The notes under the pieces: generated by a model
Seen by the model: the letters and a program-made list of their open reading frames with translations, nothing else
Told to the model about the DNA's origin: nothing
Database searches by the model: none
Shown: positions 48,811 to 57,012 of the stretch, piece after piece
Numbering within the stretch: position 1 is the first letter of the stretch
Layout of the letters: each line of letters opens with the position of its first letter
NCBI RefSeq assembly: GCF_026242055.1
Contig: NZ_JAPJDL010000001.1
Span: 620,001-684,000, forward strand
DNA length: 64,000 nucleotides
Direction: 5' to 3'
Source of the DNA: Lentzea sp. NEAU-D7
GTDB taxonomy: Bacteria; Actinomycetota; Actinomycetes; Mycobacteriales; Pseudonocardiaceae
Position numbers and translations under genes: made by a program

Positions 48811-50069
48811 GCCTTCTCCTCCACCACGGTCGGCAGCGACGCACGGACCAGGAAGCCCGCCTCGCGCCGTGGCCCCACTTCCAGCGAACCTCCGTGCACG
48901 GCAAGACGTTCGCGCATGCCGACGAGACCGAAACCTGAGCTGGTGGAGTTGGACCGGCCACGGCCGTCATCCGCGATCTCCAGTTCCAGCGCGCTGTCCA
49001 GGAACCGCATCCGCACGTCGACGTGCTGCGCGTCGGCGTGCTTCACCACGTTCGTCAGTGCTTCCTGCACGACCCGATACGCCGACAACGCGACACCGGA
49101 CGGCACCTCGCGCGCATCGCCGTACACGCCGTGCGAGACCTCGAGGCCTGCCGCGCGGGCACTCTCGAACAGCTCCGGCAGGTCGTCGAGGCCGGGCGCC
49201 GCTTTCAGGTCGGTGTCCGCGTCCGCGCGCAGCACGCCCAGCAGGCCGCGCAGCTCGCTGATCGCGGTGCGGGCGGTCTGCTCGACGGTCTGCAGGGCGT
49301 CACGTGCCAGGGCGGGGTCGGAGTCGAGGACGCGGCGCGCGGCACCGGCCTGGATGCCCATGACGGACACGTGGTGCGCGACGACGTCGTGCAGGTCGCG
49401 GGCGATGCGCATGCGTTCGGCCGCGATGGCGCCGCGGGTGTTCTGCTCCTGCGAGCGGCGCAGTTCCTCGGCCTGGAACTCGAGCTCGGCCCGGCGCCGG
49501 GCACCCGACCAGGCCATCTCCCCCACCACGTAGGCCAGCAGGAAGAAGAAGATGTTGAACTCCAGTCCGTACAGGACGGAGGCGAGCACCGGGTCCATCG
49601 GCCCGGCCGCGTCCTTGAAGTCCCCCTTGGGTCCGAGCAGGGCGCGCACGAGGCTGAACCCGAGCCACAGGAACATCGCGGCGATCACGCCGATGCGCGA
49701 CCAGCGCGCGACGCGGCGGTTCTGCTCCCAGGCGCCGACCGTGTAGATCGCGAGGAACAGGATCGCGGACGGCACCAGGGTGTCGCCGGCCCTGTTCACC
49801 TGCGCGGCGATGAACAGCGCGGACACCACGAGCATCACGGCGAGCGGGTAGCGGCGGCGCACCACGAGCGGCACGGACAGCACGAGCATCCAGAGCACCT
49901 GCTCCAGCAGGCCCGGAGGGTTCTTGAAGACGTAGGCGCCCATGCTGTTGACGAGCGTCGTGACCTCGACCGCGCAGAGCAGCACGATCGCGGCGATTCC
50001 GATGTCGCGCCGCCGTTGCGCGGCGGTCGGGCCGGGCCGCCGCCACTCGTTCCACACGGGCTCTTCCAC
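48807..50069 (-). CDS. NarL-type sensor histidine kinase
   Basis: A 420-aa kinase of the HisKA_3 group. About six transmembrane helices fill residues 20-195, followed by the dimerisation helix with the phospho-histidine in RIARDLHDVVAHHVSVM and a HATPase ending (VVQEALTNVVKHADA, DDGRG, GLVGMRERL). No extracytoplasmic sensor is visible, so the membrane helices may sense the bilayer or a partner protein. It is the partner of the following response regulator. GTG start at 50069. Confidence 0.94.
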   Translation of the reverse strand: MEEPVWNEWRRPGPTAAQRRRDIGIAAIVLLCAVEVTTLVNSMGAYVFKNPPGLLEQVLWMLVLSVPLVVRRRYPLAVMLVVSALFIAAQVNRAGDTLVPSAILFLAIYTVGAWEQNRRVARWSRIGVIAAMFLWLGFSLVRALLGPKGDFKDAAGPMDPVLASVLYGLEFNIFFFLLAYVVGEMAWSGARRRAELEFQAEELRRSQEQNTRGAIAAERMRIARDLHDVVAHHVSVMGIQAGAARRVLDSDPALARDALQTVEQTARTAISELRGLLGVLRADADTDLKAAPGLDDLPELFESARAAGLEVSHGVYGDAREVPSGVALSAYRVVQEALTNVVKHADAQHVDVRMRFLDSALELEIADDGRGRSNSTSSGFGLVGMRERLAVHGGSLEVGPRREAGFLVRASLPTVVEEKA

Positions 50070-50154
50070 GCGATCAAAGTACCCGCCGCACCGGCGTCAC
50101 CGGCCGGCCGACAACCGCATGGGGAAAGCGCGCTCGTTGATCTACGGTTGACCG

Positions 50155-50907
50155 ATGGACCTCAGCCTGACCGTGCTCGGCTGCGCGACGCCGTACCCGA
50201 GCGCGGACAACCCCTGCTCCGGCTACCTGGTGTCGCACGGTGACACTCGCGTGTGGATGGACGCCGGCGCCGGCACGCTCGGGCCGTTGCAGCGGCACAC
50301 CCGGCTGGAGGACCTGGACGCGATCTGGATCTCGCACCTGCACGCCGATCACAGCGCGGACCTGCTGACCGCCTACTACGCCCTGGTGTTCGCGGACGTC
50401 TCGCGCGACCCGGTCCCGCTGTACGGCCCGCCCGGCATCGCCGACCGCCTGGCTGGCTTCCTCACCAACGGCCCGGAGCGCAGCCCGATCGAGTCGGCCT
50501 TCGCCGTCACCGAACTGCACGACGGGCACGAGGCCGAGGTCGGCTCGATGCGGCTGAGCACGGCGGCGGTCGAGCACGGCATCCCGGCGTTCGGCGTGCG
50601 GATCGAGGCGGAGGGCCGTTCGCTGACGTACTCGGGCGACACGGCCCCGTGCCCGAGTCTGACGGCGCTGGCGAGCGGCACCGACGTGCTGCTGTGCGAG
50701 GCCGAGAGCGCGGTCAAGACGCCGGACATGGTCCACCACACGCCGGAGGACGCGGGTGAGACGGCGTCCCGGGCGGGCGCGGGACGGTTGGTCGTCACGC
50801 ACGTGGGCCGCTTCCTGACCTCTCAGGAAGCGGTCACCCGTGCTGCGGCCCGGTACCAGGGGACGGTCGGCTACGCCGCGCCCGGCACCACGATCACAGT
50901 TGGTTGA
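50155..50907 (+). CDS. Metallo-beta-lactamase-fold hydrolase (RNase Z/AtsA-like)
   Basis: A 250-aa MBL-fold hydrolase. The zinc motif H61-x-H63-x-D65-H66 (WISHLHADHSAD) is complete, followed by VEHGIPAFGVRI, LTYSGDTAP (bridging aspartate) and a terminal VVTHVGRF. The size and GCATPYPSADNPCSGYLV opening place it in the RNase Z/arylsulfatase-like branch without the exosite arm of true RNase Z. The ATG is at 50155. It may hydrolyse a phosphodiester, sulfate ester or lactone. The stop overlaps the convergent VOC gene by 14 bases. Confidence 0.88.
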   Translation: MDLSLTVLGCATPYPSADNPCSGYLVSHGDTRVWMDAGAGTLGPLQRHTRLEDLDAIWISHLHADHSADLLTAYYALVFADVSRDPVPLYGPPGIADRLAGFLTNGPERSPIESAFAVTELHDGHEAEVGSMRLSTAAVEHGIPAFGVRIEAEGRSLTYSGDTAPCPSLTALASGTDVLLCEAESAVKTPDMVHHTPEDAGETASRAGAGRLVVTHVGRFLTSQEAVTRAAARYQGTVGYAAPGTTITVG

Positions 50908-51316
50908 TGCGGACCAGGTTGCCGGCCGGGTCGCGGAACGAGCAGTCGCGCACGCCCCACGGCTGGTCCTCGGGCTCCTGCAGCACCTCACCCGCCCCGG
51001 ACGACTCGACCCACGCCCGTGCGCGGTCGAAGGTGCCCTGCAGGTCCTTCGTGGCGAGCGAGAGGGCGGTGTAGACGCCCTTCGCCATGAGCACGGCGAT
51101 CGTGCGGCGCTCCTCGTCGCTCACGCCGGGGTCGGCGGCGGGCGGGTGCAGCACGATGCCGGTCTCCGGCTGGCCGGGCGGACCCACCGTGATCCAGCGC
51201 ATGGTGCCCTGGCCGACGTCCTGGCGGACCTCGAAGCCGAGCGCGTCGCGGAAGAAGCCGAGCGACTTCTCGGGGTCGTCTGCGGGCAGGAACGCCGCGG
51301 CGATGATGACTGACAT
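50894..51316 (-). CDS. VOC-family protein
   Basis: A 140-aa vicinal-oxygen-chelate protein (PADDPEKSLGFFRDALGFEVRQD at the start, DCSFRDPAGNLVRINQL at the end), unrelated in detail to the VOC gene at 46570. The ATG at 51316 is preferred over an in-frame TTG nine bases earlier. It follows the AraC gene by 10 bases and is probably regulated by it. Confidence 0.9.
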   Translation of the reverse strand: MSVIIAAAFLPADDPEKSLGFFRDALGFEVRQDVGQGTMRWITVGPPGQPETGIVLHPPAADPGVSDEERRTIAVLMAKGVYTALSLATKDLQGTFDRARAWVESSGAGEVLQEPEDQPWGVRDCSFRDPAGNLVRINQL

Positions 51317-51326
51317 GGCGGTCAAC

Positions 51327-51761
51327 CTAATCGGACGGGCCGGTCCCCGCTTCTCGATTCCTGATCGGCCGCATGACGGCCTTGGCCAGGCAGTTCGGGA
51401 TGCCCTGGCCGTCCTCGGAGGCGACCTTGCGGTACTGGCTCGGGGACATGCCGACCAGCTCGGAGAAGCGGGTGCTGAAGGTGCCGAGCGAGGTGCAGCC
51501 GACCTCGAAGCACACGTCGGTGACGGACATGTCGCCCCGGCGCAGCAACGTCATGGCCCGCTCGATGCGGCGCGTCATGAGGTAGCTGTACGGCGACTCG
51601 CCGAACGCGGCGCGGAACGCACGGCTCAGGTGCCCCGCGGACAGGTGCACGCCGCGGGCCAGCGCAGCGACGTCCAGCGGCTGGCGGTACTCGCGGTCGA
51701 TCCGGTCGCGCACTTTGCGCAGCAGCACCAGTTCCTGCAGGCGCGGGTCTTGGGCGGTCAC
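51327..51761 (-). CDS. AraC-family regulator, DNA-binding domain only
   Basis: A 144-aa protein that is essentially one AraC/XylS double helix-turn-helix (LDVAALARGVHLSAGHLSRAF, then SVTDVCFEVGCTSLGTFSTRF, then MSPSQYRK). It lacks an N-terminal ligand domain and carries a short tail with a cysteine. GTG start at 51761. The next gene on the strand encodes a VOC protein. The pair looks like a minimal stress-response unit. A signal could be sensed by another protein or by the short tail. Confidence 0.9.
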   Translation of the reverse strand: MTAQDPRLQELVLLRKVRDRIDREYRQPLDVAALARGVHLSAGHLSRAFRAAFGESPYSYLMTRRIERAMTLLRRGDMSVTDVCFEVGCTSLGTFSTRFSELVGMSPSQYRKVASEDGQGIPNCLAKAVMRPIRNREAGTGPSD

Positions 51762-51812
51762 GATGGACAGCCTAAGCCCCGCGCCTGACAGATCCCTGAC
51801 TTCTACGGCGAA

Positions 51813-54164
51813 CTAGCAGGCACCCTGGTCGCGCCAGACGCCCCACTCACCCGTGGTTCCGGGCTCCTCGTTGGTCGTCCACCACTGGGCCCGCCACTTG
51901 CGGCCCTTGTGCGACACCTCGTTGCCACCGTTGTAGACCTTGCCGGCCTCCCACGCGGGCAGCGCGCACGTCGGCGGCTTGGTCGTGGTGGTCGTCGTGG
52001 TCGTGGTGGTGGTGGTGGTCGTCGAGGTGGTCGTGGACGTGGTGGTGGAGGTCGGCGGGTTGCCGCCACCGATGCGCGGGTGGTCCGCGCTGATCGCGTA
52101 CGACTGGCCGCCGAACGTGAACACGAAGTTCGACGGCGTCGAGATCGGCAGCTGGTAGCTGACCGTCACCTCGATCGACGCGCCCGGTGCGAGCGACTGC
52201 CACGACGGCAGCGTGAGCTCCGCCTTCTGGAAGTCGCCCTTCAGGCCGCCGACGTTGGGCCCGCTGTGTCCCTTCGAGACGACCTTCAGGCCGAAGCCCG
52301 ACTGGTCGCCCATGCTGCCGGGCGCACTGGTGCCGTAGTCGAACGCGATCTTCGTGCCACCGGGGATGGTGACGGTCGAGCGGTTCGTGAACTTGATCTT
52401 CGGCGTGATCGGGTAGTTGTTGTCGCCCAGCGCGAAGCCGTGGACGTCCACGTCGACCGCGAGGGACTGGGTCTGCTGCGTCGAGGCCTTCAGGTTGCCG
52501 TAGGGCGCGGCACCGTTCAGGCCGGTGTTGATGGTCGACAGCAGCGTGTCACCGATGAAGTACTCGTTCTTCGCGGAGTCGAACCTGTAGTCGCCCGCGA
52601 GCTCCCAGATCATGATGCCGCCAAGACCCTTGTCCTTGACGTACTTGGCCTTCTCCGCGATCGACTGCTCGGTCTCGGTGGAGAGGAACACCTTCTTGTC
52701 GTTGTTCCACAGCCACGGCGACTTCAGCGTCGAGTCGTAGTACGGCGTGTAGGTGCCGGTGAGGCGGTCGGTCGGGTCGTTGACCGGGTCGAGGCCGTAC
52801 TGCGCGCCGTAGGAGCCGGTGATCTTGGCTTCCAGGTTCTTGGTGTGCCACAACGGGTTCACACCGGACGGGACCTCGGCGCCACCCGCGGTGACGTCGT
52901 GCCAGATGTTGTCGACGCCGGCCGCGCCGTTGCCGCACGGGGTGGTGGAGCCGACGGACGAACCGGTGCCGGGCGGGCACTGCGACTGGTTCGGCAGCGG
53001 AGCCTTGCCCCACAGGCCGTTCGTGCCGCCGGTGACGCCCTGCCAGCCGCGCGAGTAGAACGGCACGCCGATGTTGATGCGTCCGGCCTGCATGGCGCCG
53101 CGGTAGTAGTGGTACGCCCAGTCGGTGTTGAGGTAGCCCATGCCCTCGTACTGCGGGGCCGTGTACACGCCACCGGCCGAGAGCTCGCCGTCCTTGCCGT
53201 CGTCGTAGAGGGCGGCGTTCGGGCCGACGAACTGGTTCCACGAACCGTGCAGGTCGTAGCTCATGACGTTGAGGTAGTCGAGGTACTTGGTGACCTGGTA
53301 CGCCTCCTGGCCGCGCAGCAGCCAGCCCGAGGCGGGCACGGCGGCGGTCAGCATGTAGTGCTTGCCGTCGGCGGCACCGGCGCGGTCGAGCTTCTCGCGC
53401 AACGTCTTCATGATCCTGTCGTAGCCCGCCCACAGCGTGCCGCGGTTGGCGTTGGAGATCCAGAAGTCGTCCGGGTTGCCGGCGTGGTTGTTCGACGTCG
53501 CGTACTCGTAGTCGATGTCAGCGCCGTTGAAGCCGTACTTGCGCAGGAACTCGACGGTGCTGTCGGCGAACGTGTCGATCGCCGCCTGGTTCTGGCCGAG
53601 CTTGTAGAAGCCGCCCGACGCGTTGCGCGTGCCGTCGGCGTTGAAGAAGCCACCGGTCTCCGCCCAGCCGCCGACCGAGATCAGCGTCTTGACGTTCGGG
53701 TTGGCCTTCTTGAACTTCGTGAGCTGGTTGAAGTGCCCCTTGTAGGGCAGCGCCGGGTCCATCTCGGAGCCGGGGACGCCCGGCCACTCCATGCCGATGG
53801 ACGAGTTGTTCGCGTCGTTCGCACCGACCGAGATCTTGTTCTGGGCGTCGATGTGCGCGAACGCGTAGTTCAGGTGCGTGACCTTGTTCCAGGGGATGTC
53901 CTTGGCGAGGTACCCGGGCTGACCGTTCTTGCCGGTCCGCCAGCTGGTGAAGTACCCGATGACGCGTCTGGACTTGTCCCCCATGGTCTCGCGGCCGGCG
54001 GTGTCGTAGACGGTGCAGTACGGCACCTCGACGCCCGGCGTCTTGTACAGCCCGTCCGGCCGGCAGTCCTCGTGGGCTGCGGCTGCGGTCGGTGCGTTGG
54101 TCACGGCTATCACGGTCCCGGCTAGCAGAGCTAGCACCGGGACCACTCTGGCGAGCAGTCGCAA
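51813..54164 (-). CDS. Secreted multidomain chitinase (GH18, CBM, CBM5/12)
   Basis: A 783-aa extracellular chitinase. A Sec signal peptide (residues 1-29) is followed by a GH18 barrel (about 67-545) with SVGG in LISVGGWAE, the catalytic D216-x-D218-x-E220 (GADIDYEYA) and MSYDLHG. The canonical DGxDxDWE reads NGADIDYE, so the first Asp is Asn and the Trp is Tyr. A beta-sandwich of about 120 residues, a Thr-rich linker (about 700-729, nearly pure threonine) and a C-terminal chitin-binding CBM5/12 (WEAGKVYNGGNEVSHKGRKWRAQWWT) follow. The TTG start is supported by AGGAGGT. A DasR-like site lies 50 bases upstream. Confidence 0.95.
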   Translation of the reverse strand: MRLLARVVPVLALLAGTVIAVTNAPTAAAAHEDCRPDGLYKTPGVEVPYCTVYDTAGRETMGDKSRRVIGYFTSWRTGKNGQPGYLAKDIPWNKVTHLNYAFAHIDAQNKISVGANDANNSSIGMEWPGVPGSEMDPALPYKGHFNQLTKFKKANPNVKTLISVGGWAETGGFFNADGTRNASGGFYKLGQNQAAIDTFADSTVEFLRKYGFNGADIDYEYATSNNHAGNPDDFWISNANRGTLWAGYDRIMKTLREKLDRAGAADGKHYMLTAAVPASGWLLRGQEAYQVTKYLDYLNVMSYDLHGSWNQFVGPNAALYDDGKDGELSAGGVYTAPQYEGMGYLNTDWAYHYYRGAMQAGRINIGVPFYSRGWQGVTGGTNGLWGKAPLPNQSQCPPGTGSSVGSTTPCGNGAAGVDNIWHDVTAGGAEVPSGVNPLWHTKNLEAKITGSYGAQYGLDPVNDPTDRLTGTYTPYYDSTLKSPWLWNNDKKVFLSTETEQSIAEKAKYVKDKGLGGIMIWELAGDYRFDSAKNEYFIGDTLLSTINTGLNGAAPYGNLKASTQQTQSLAVDVDVHGFALGDNNYPITPKIKFTNRSTVTIPGGTKIAFDYGTSAPGSMGDQSGFGLKVVSKGHSGPNVGGLKGDFQKAELTLPSWQSLAPGASIEVTVSYQLPISTPSNFVFTFGGQSYAISADHPRIGGGNPPTSTTTSTTTSTTTTTTTTTTTTTTKPPTCALPAWEAGKVYNGGNEVSHKGRKWRAQWWTTNEEPGTTGEWGVWRDQGAC

Positions 54165-54213
54165 GGGAAGGACCTCCTGGCTAGGGCGGCGGCCACTGCC
54201 GGGAACGGTAAAA

Positions 54214-54225
54214 TGGTCCAGACCT
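54214..54225. promoter_or_regulatory. DasR-like responsive element (dre) of the chitinase gene
   Basis: TGGTCCAGACCT, with GGTC/GACC arms, closely resembles the DasR operator core (TGGTCTAGACCA) and the 12-bp repeats of Streptomyces chitinase promoters. It lies 50 bases upstream of the chitinase TTG, so N-acetylglucosamine control through a DasR homologue is expected. Confidence 0.75.
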
Positions 54226-54242
54226 TTAGGTCAATAGACGAT

Positions 54243-54263
54243 CACTGACAAAAGGTGTCAGTG
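54243..54263. promoter_or_regulatory. Perfect dyad CACTGACA-AAAGG-TGTCAGTG
   Basis: Eight-bp arms with a five-base spacer, 21 bases upstream of the DUF1579-like gene. It overlaps a possible -35 (CTGACA). It is strong enough to be an operator of a TetR- or PadR-type repressor, but no regulator gene is adjacent. Confidence 0.6.
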
Positions 54264-54284
54264 AATCGGTTTAGCGTCTTTTCC

Positions 54285-54731
54285 ATGAGTGAGAACGATT
54301 TCAACTTCCTCCACGGCCGCTGGCGGGTCGCCAACCGCAAGATCGCCGACATCGTCGGCCGCGGCACCGAGTGGGTCGAGTTCGAGACGCAGGCCGAAGC
54401 CAGACCTCTGCTGGGCGGCGCGGCGATCATCGACAGCGTCTTCGCGGACGACTGGGAGGGCATGACGCTGCGCCAGTACGACCCCGCCGCCGGCGTCTGG
54501 CGCATCTGGTGGGCCTCCACCCGCGCTCCCGGCCACCTCGACCCGCCGTTGGAGGGCAGGTTCACCGACGGGCACGGGGTGTTCTTCGGCGACGACGAGG
54601 TCGGCGGGCACGCGGTGAAGGTGCGGTTCGACTGGACGACCGGCGACGAGCCCGTCTGGGAGCAGCGGTTCTCCTACGACGGCGGCGAGACCTGGGAACC
54701 GAACTGGGTCATGCGCTTCACCCGCGCCTGA
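54285..54731 (+). CDS. DUF1579-like small protein
   Basis: A 148-aa cytoplasmic beta-rich protein that starts MSENDFNFLHGRWRV and contains LLGGAAIIDSVF and WEQRFSYDGGETWEPNW. It resembles DUF1579-type lipocalin-like proteins that bind small hydrophobic ligands. The ATG at 54285 is chosen because an alternative GTG at 54255 would sit inside the operator dyad. It is divergent from the chitinase. Confidence 0.78.
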   Translation: MSENDFNFLHGRWRVANRKIADIVGRGTEWVEFETQAEARPLLGGAAIIDSVFADDWEGMTLRQYDPAAGVWRIWWASTRAPGHLDPPLEGRFTDGHGVFFGDDEVGGHAVKVRFDWTTGDEPVWEQRFSYDGGETWEPNWVMRFTRA

Positions 54732-54736
54732 GCGGA

Positions 54737-55732
54737 TCAGCCGATCTGGGTCAGCGCGAGCCCGCCCGCCATCAGCAGGGCGCACGCCAGGAAGTGCACG
54801 ACGGGGTTGCGCACCAGGAGCGCCACGAACTCCCGCAGGAACGCGCTGGGCACGAAGTACCAGGCCGTCGGCGCGCCGATGACCTGCAACCGCAGGCCCT
54901 GCTTGCGGGAGAGCACGGCGGTGCGGAACACGTGGTAGTTGTTCGTGACCGCGACGACCCGGCCGTTGAGACCCCGCTCGGCGAGCAAAGCCTTGCTGTA
55001 GCGGAGGTTCTCCTCGGTCGTGGTCGCCTGGTCCTCCAGCACGACGTCGCCTTCCGGCACGCCGCGTTCGAGCAGGTACCGGTTCATCGCGAACGCCTCG
55101 GACACCTGCTCGTCCGAGCTCTGCCCACCCGACACCACGATCAGCGGCGACCGGCCGGCCTCCCGTTCGCGGTGGTAGAGCCGCATCGCGCGGTCGAGCC
55201 GGCTCGCCAGCAGCCGCGGCACGCGGTCGCCGATCAGACCGGCGCCCAGCACGACGATGCCGTCGAACCCGTGACGGCGGCCGGTGCGGCCGTAGATCAC
55301 CGAGTACAGCAGCAGGCTCACGAACAGGAACGCGATGTACGCGGACACCAGGAACAACCCGATCGCGGAACCGCGGATCCAGTCGTTGGGCTGGGTGATG
55401 CCCCACGCGAAGTAGGCCATCTCGCCGAGCAGGGCCAGGCCCGCGAGCAACGACAACAGGTTGCCCAGCGAGCGGCCCTCGCGGCGGACCATGACCACGC
55501 CGTTGGCGAGCAACGCGAGCGGGAGCAGCAGCAGGCCCAGCACCGCGAGCATGAAGGCGACGATCAGCGGCATGCTCAGCACCGGGTTGTCCCGTCCGGC
55601 CTCGGCCAGCAGCAGGAGCAGCATCACGAGCGCGATGCCGAGCCAGACGGCGTTGCTCAGCCTCCGGCGGTCGCGGACCACGCCGATGACGAAGAAGGTG
55701 GCGGGGATGAGGAAGAGCAGCCCGGCTAGCAC
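54737..55732 (-). CDS. YdcF/ElyC-like membrane protein
   Basis: A 331-aa protein with about five N-terminal membrane helices (residues 1-150), a DUF218/YdcF domain (DGIVVLGAGLIGDRVPRLLASRLDRA, VVSGGQSSDEQVSEAFAM, NNYHVFRTAVL) and a final helix. E. coli ElyC, of the same family, influences undecaprenyl-phosphate and envelope synthesis; SanA and YdcF affect barrier function. The GTG start is at 55732. A role in cell-envelope lipid-carrier metabolism is inferred. Confidence 0.87.
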   Translation of the reverse strand: MLAGLLFLIPATFFVIGVVRDRRRLSNAVWLGIALVMLLLLLAEAGRDNPVLSMPLIVAFMLAVLGLLLLPLALLANGVVMVRREGRSLGNLLSLLAGLALLGEMAYFAWGITQPNDWIRGSAIGLFLVSAYIAFLFVSLLLYSVIYGRTGRRHGFDGIVVLGAGLIGDRVPRLLASRLDRAMRLYHREREAGRSPLIVVSGGQSSDEQVSEAFAMNRYLLERGVPEGDVVLEDQATTTEENLRYSKALLAERGLNGRVVAVTNNYHVFRTAVLSRKQGLRLQVIGAPTAWYFVPSAFLREFVALLVRNPVVHFLACALLMAGGLALTQIG

Positions 55733-55754
55733 CGGGCAAGGGTAATACCGGTGA

Positions 55755-55931
55755 TCACTCGGTGCCGTCGGCGCTCTCGGGTTGCGGGGCCGGCTTCGGC
55801 CGAGGCCTCAGGCGGACCGCGCCCGCCGTGAGGTCGAGCGGCCCGGTCTCCTCGTAGTCCTCACCCGTGCCCGCGTCCGTCGCCTCGCGGCGGACCTTGG
55901 GGCCGGGGAACAACTCGCCCAACTGTCCCAT
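55755..55931 (-). CDS. Small hypothetical protein
   Basis: A 58-aa proline- and charge-rich protein starting MGQLGELFPGPKVRRE, with a GGG-rich stretch before the ATG at 55931. No membrane helix or known motif. It follows a 50-aa membrane peptide on the same strand with a 16-base gap. Codon use is like its neighbours (GC-rich third positions), so it is probably real, but the function is unknown. Confidence 0.5.
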   Translation of the reverse strand: MGQLGELFPGPKVRREATDAGTGEDYEETGPLDLTAGAVRLRPRPKPAPQPESADGTE

Positions 55932-55947
55932 GCCCCCGACCCTACCC

Positions 55948-56100
55948 TCAGAACAGAGCGATGAGCAGCACGATCACGGCGATGGCGACCACGATCGGGA
56001 TCCACATGGAACCCGGCGGCCTGCGGTAGTGGCTGCGCACCGTCGTGGTGCGGAACCAGCTGTACGGGGCGCTGCGGCGGTGCCGGCGAACCCAGGGCAT
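55948..56100 (-). CDS. Small single-helix membrane peptide
   Basis: A 50-aa peptide with an Arg/His-rich N-terminal half (MPWVRRHRRS ... VRSHYRRPPG) and one C-terminal transmembrane helix (WIPIVVAIAVIVLLIALF). SD GAGGAGG lies close to the ATG at 56100. Positive-inside topology predicts a C-tail-anchored peptide with a basic cytoplasmic part. It is probably part of a short operon with the APH-like gene upstream and the small gene downstream. Confidence 0.6.
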   Translation of the reverse strand: MPWVRRHRRSAPYSWFRTTTVRSHYRRPPGSMWIPIVVAIAVIVLLIALF

Positions 56101-56123
56101 CTCGTCCTCCTCGGCTGTTGCTG

Positions 56124-56861
56124 TCAGCGGAGGGTTACCCCGTTTTCGAGGCGGTCCTGTACTCCAGCCAGCCCAACTTCCACCATCTCCGGGTCGCCGA
56201 TGTCGTTGCCGTGCAGGACCTCGTGCCACGGTCCGAGCCGGTGCCAGACCAGGGCCCGCTCCCGCAGGTCGCGCGTGACCCCGTAGGTCTCGGCGAGGGC
56301 GGCGGCGAACTCGGGCGGCGTGGAGTGCAGTGCCCACGCGAGGTCGAGGGCGGCGTCGCCGACGTGCAGGTCGCCGAAGTCGATCACGCCGGTCAGCACG
56401 CCGTCGCGGCCCAGCACGTGCTCGGGACCGAGGTCGCCGTGGACGAGCGTGTCGGCGGGCAGGCCGTCGAGTGCGGCGAGCAGTTCCTCCGCGCCGGGCA
56501 CGCGCACCTCGGCGCGGAAGCGTTCGACCGGCAACCGCCTCGGGCCGACACCCAGTGCGACGGCCTCGGCGACGGGCGCGGCGTGCAGGGCGCGCAGGAA
56601 CTCGCCCAGCTGGCGGCCCTGGACGGCGTTGAGCGCGTGCTGCTCCTCCCCCGGCACCAGTGCGTGCCGCACCACCACCGGTGTCTCGGACACGACCACG
56701 GGCACCGGGACGGGCAGCGGCAACCGGGGCGCGAGCCACGGCATGACCACCGACTCGCGCACGAGCTGCGGCCCGATCTCCGGACGGCGAGGCCGTCGTT
56801 CCACCCAGCGTCCGCCGACCAGGACGGCCGTGCTGTCCCAGCCTTCACCGAGGTACGTCAC
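56124..56861 (-). CDS. Aminoglycoside-phosphotransferase-fold kinase
   Basis: A 245-aa APH/choline-kinase-fold protein. The catalytic loop is TLVHGDLGPEHVLG (H-G-D-x-x-x-x-N variant with H for N), and the metal motif is VIDFGDLHVGDAALDLAW. Replacement of the usual asparagine by histidine in the loop is a deviation. The substrate may be an aminoglycoside, a sugar or a small alcohol, and resistance cannot be assumed. GTG start at 56861, divergent from the IclR gene. Confidence 0.87.
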   Translation of the reverse strand: MTYLGEGWDSTAVLVGGRWVERRPRRPEIGPQLVRESVVMPWLAPRLPLPVPVPVVVSETPVVVRHALVPGEEQHALNAVQGRQLGEFLRALHAAPVAEAVALGVGPRRLPVERFRAEVRVPGAEELLAALDGLPADTLVHGDLGPEHVLGRDGVLTGVIDFGDLHVGDAALDLAWALHSTPPEFAAALAETYGVTRDLRERALVWHRLGPWHEVLHGNDIGDPEMVEVGLAGVQDRLENGVTLR

Positions 56862-56957
56862 ACGCCCAGTGTTACCAGCTGCTCCCCCGCGTCCCGAAGC
56901 GAATTCCTCCCGGCCGCGCCGCTCGGCGGCGGCCTCTTGTGCCGTGTGGACGGACCC

Positions 56958-56971
56958 GCCCGGTACCGGGC
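56958..56971. promoter_or_regulatory. 14-bp palindrome upstream of iclR
   Basis: GCCCGGTACCGGGC is a perfect palindrome 41 bases upstream of the IclR GTG and in the divergent promoter shared with the APH-like gene. Candidate operator of the IclR protein. Confidence 0.5.
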
Positions 56972-57012
56972 TTCGGCGGCCGGCCTGGGGCGGACCGGGC
57001 AGAATCCGCGGG

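Noticed and set aside
56124-56861. Aminoglycoside-resistance determinant
   Set aside because: Only the general APH fold is seen, with His in place of Asn in the catalytic loop and no link to an antibiotic locus.
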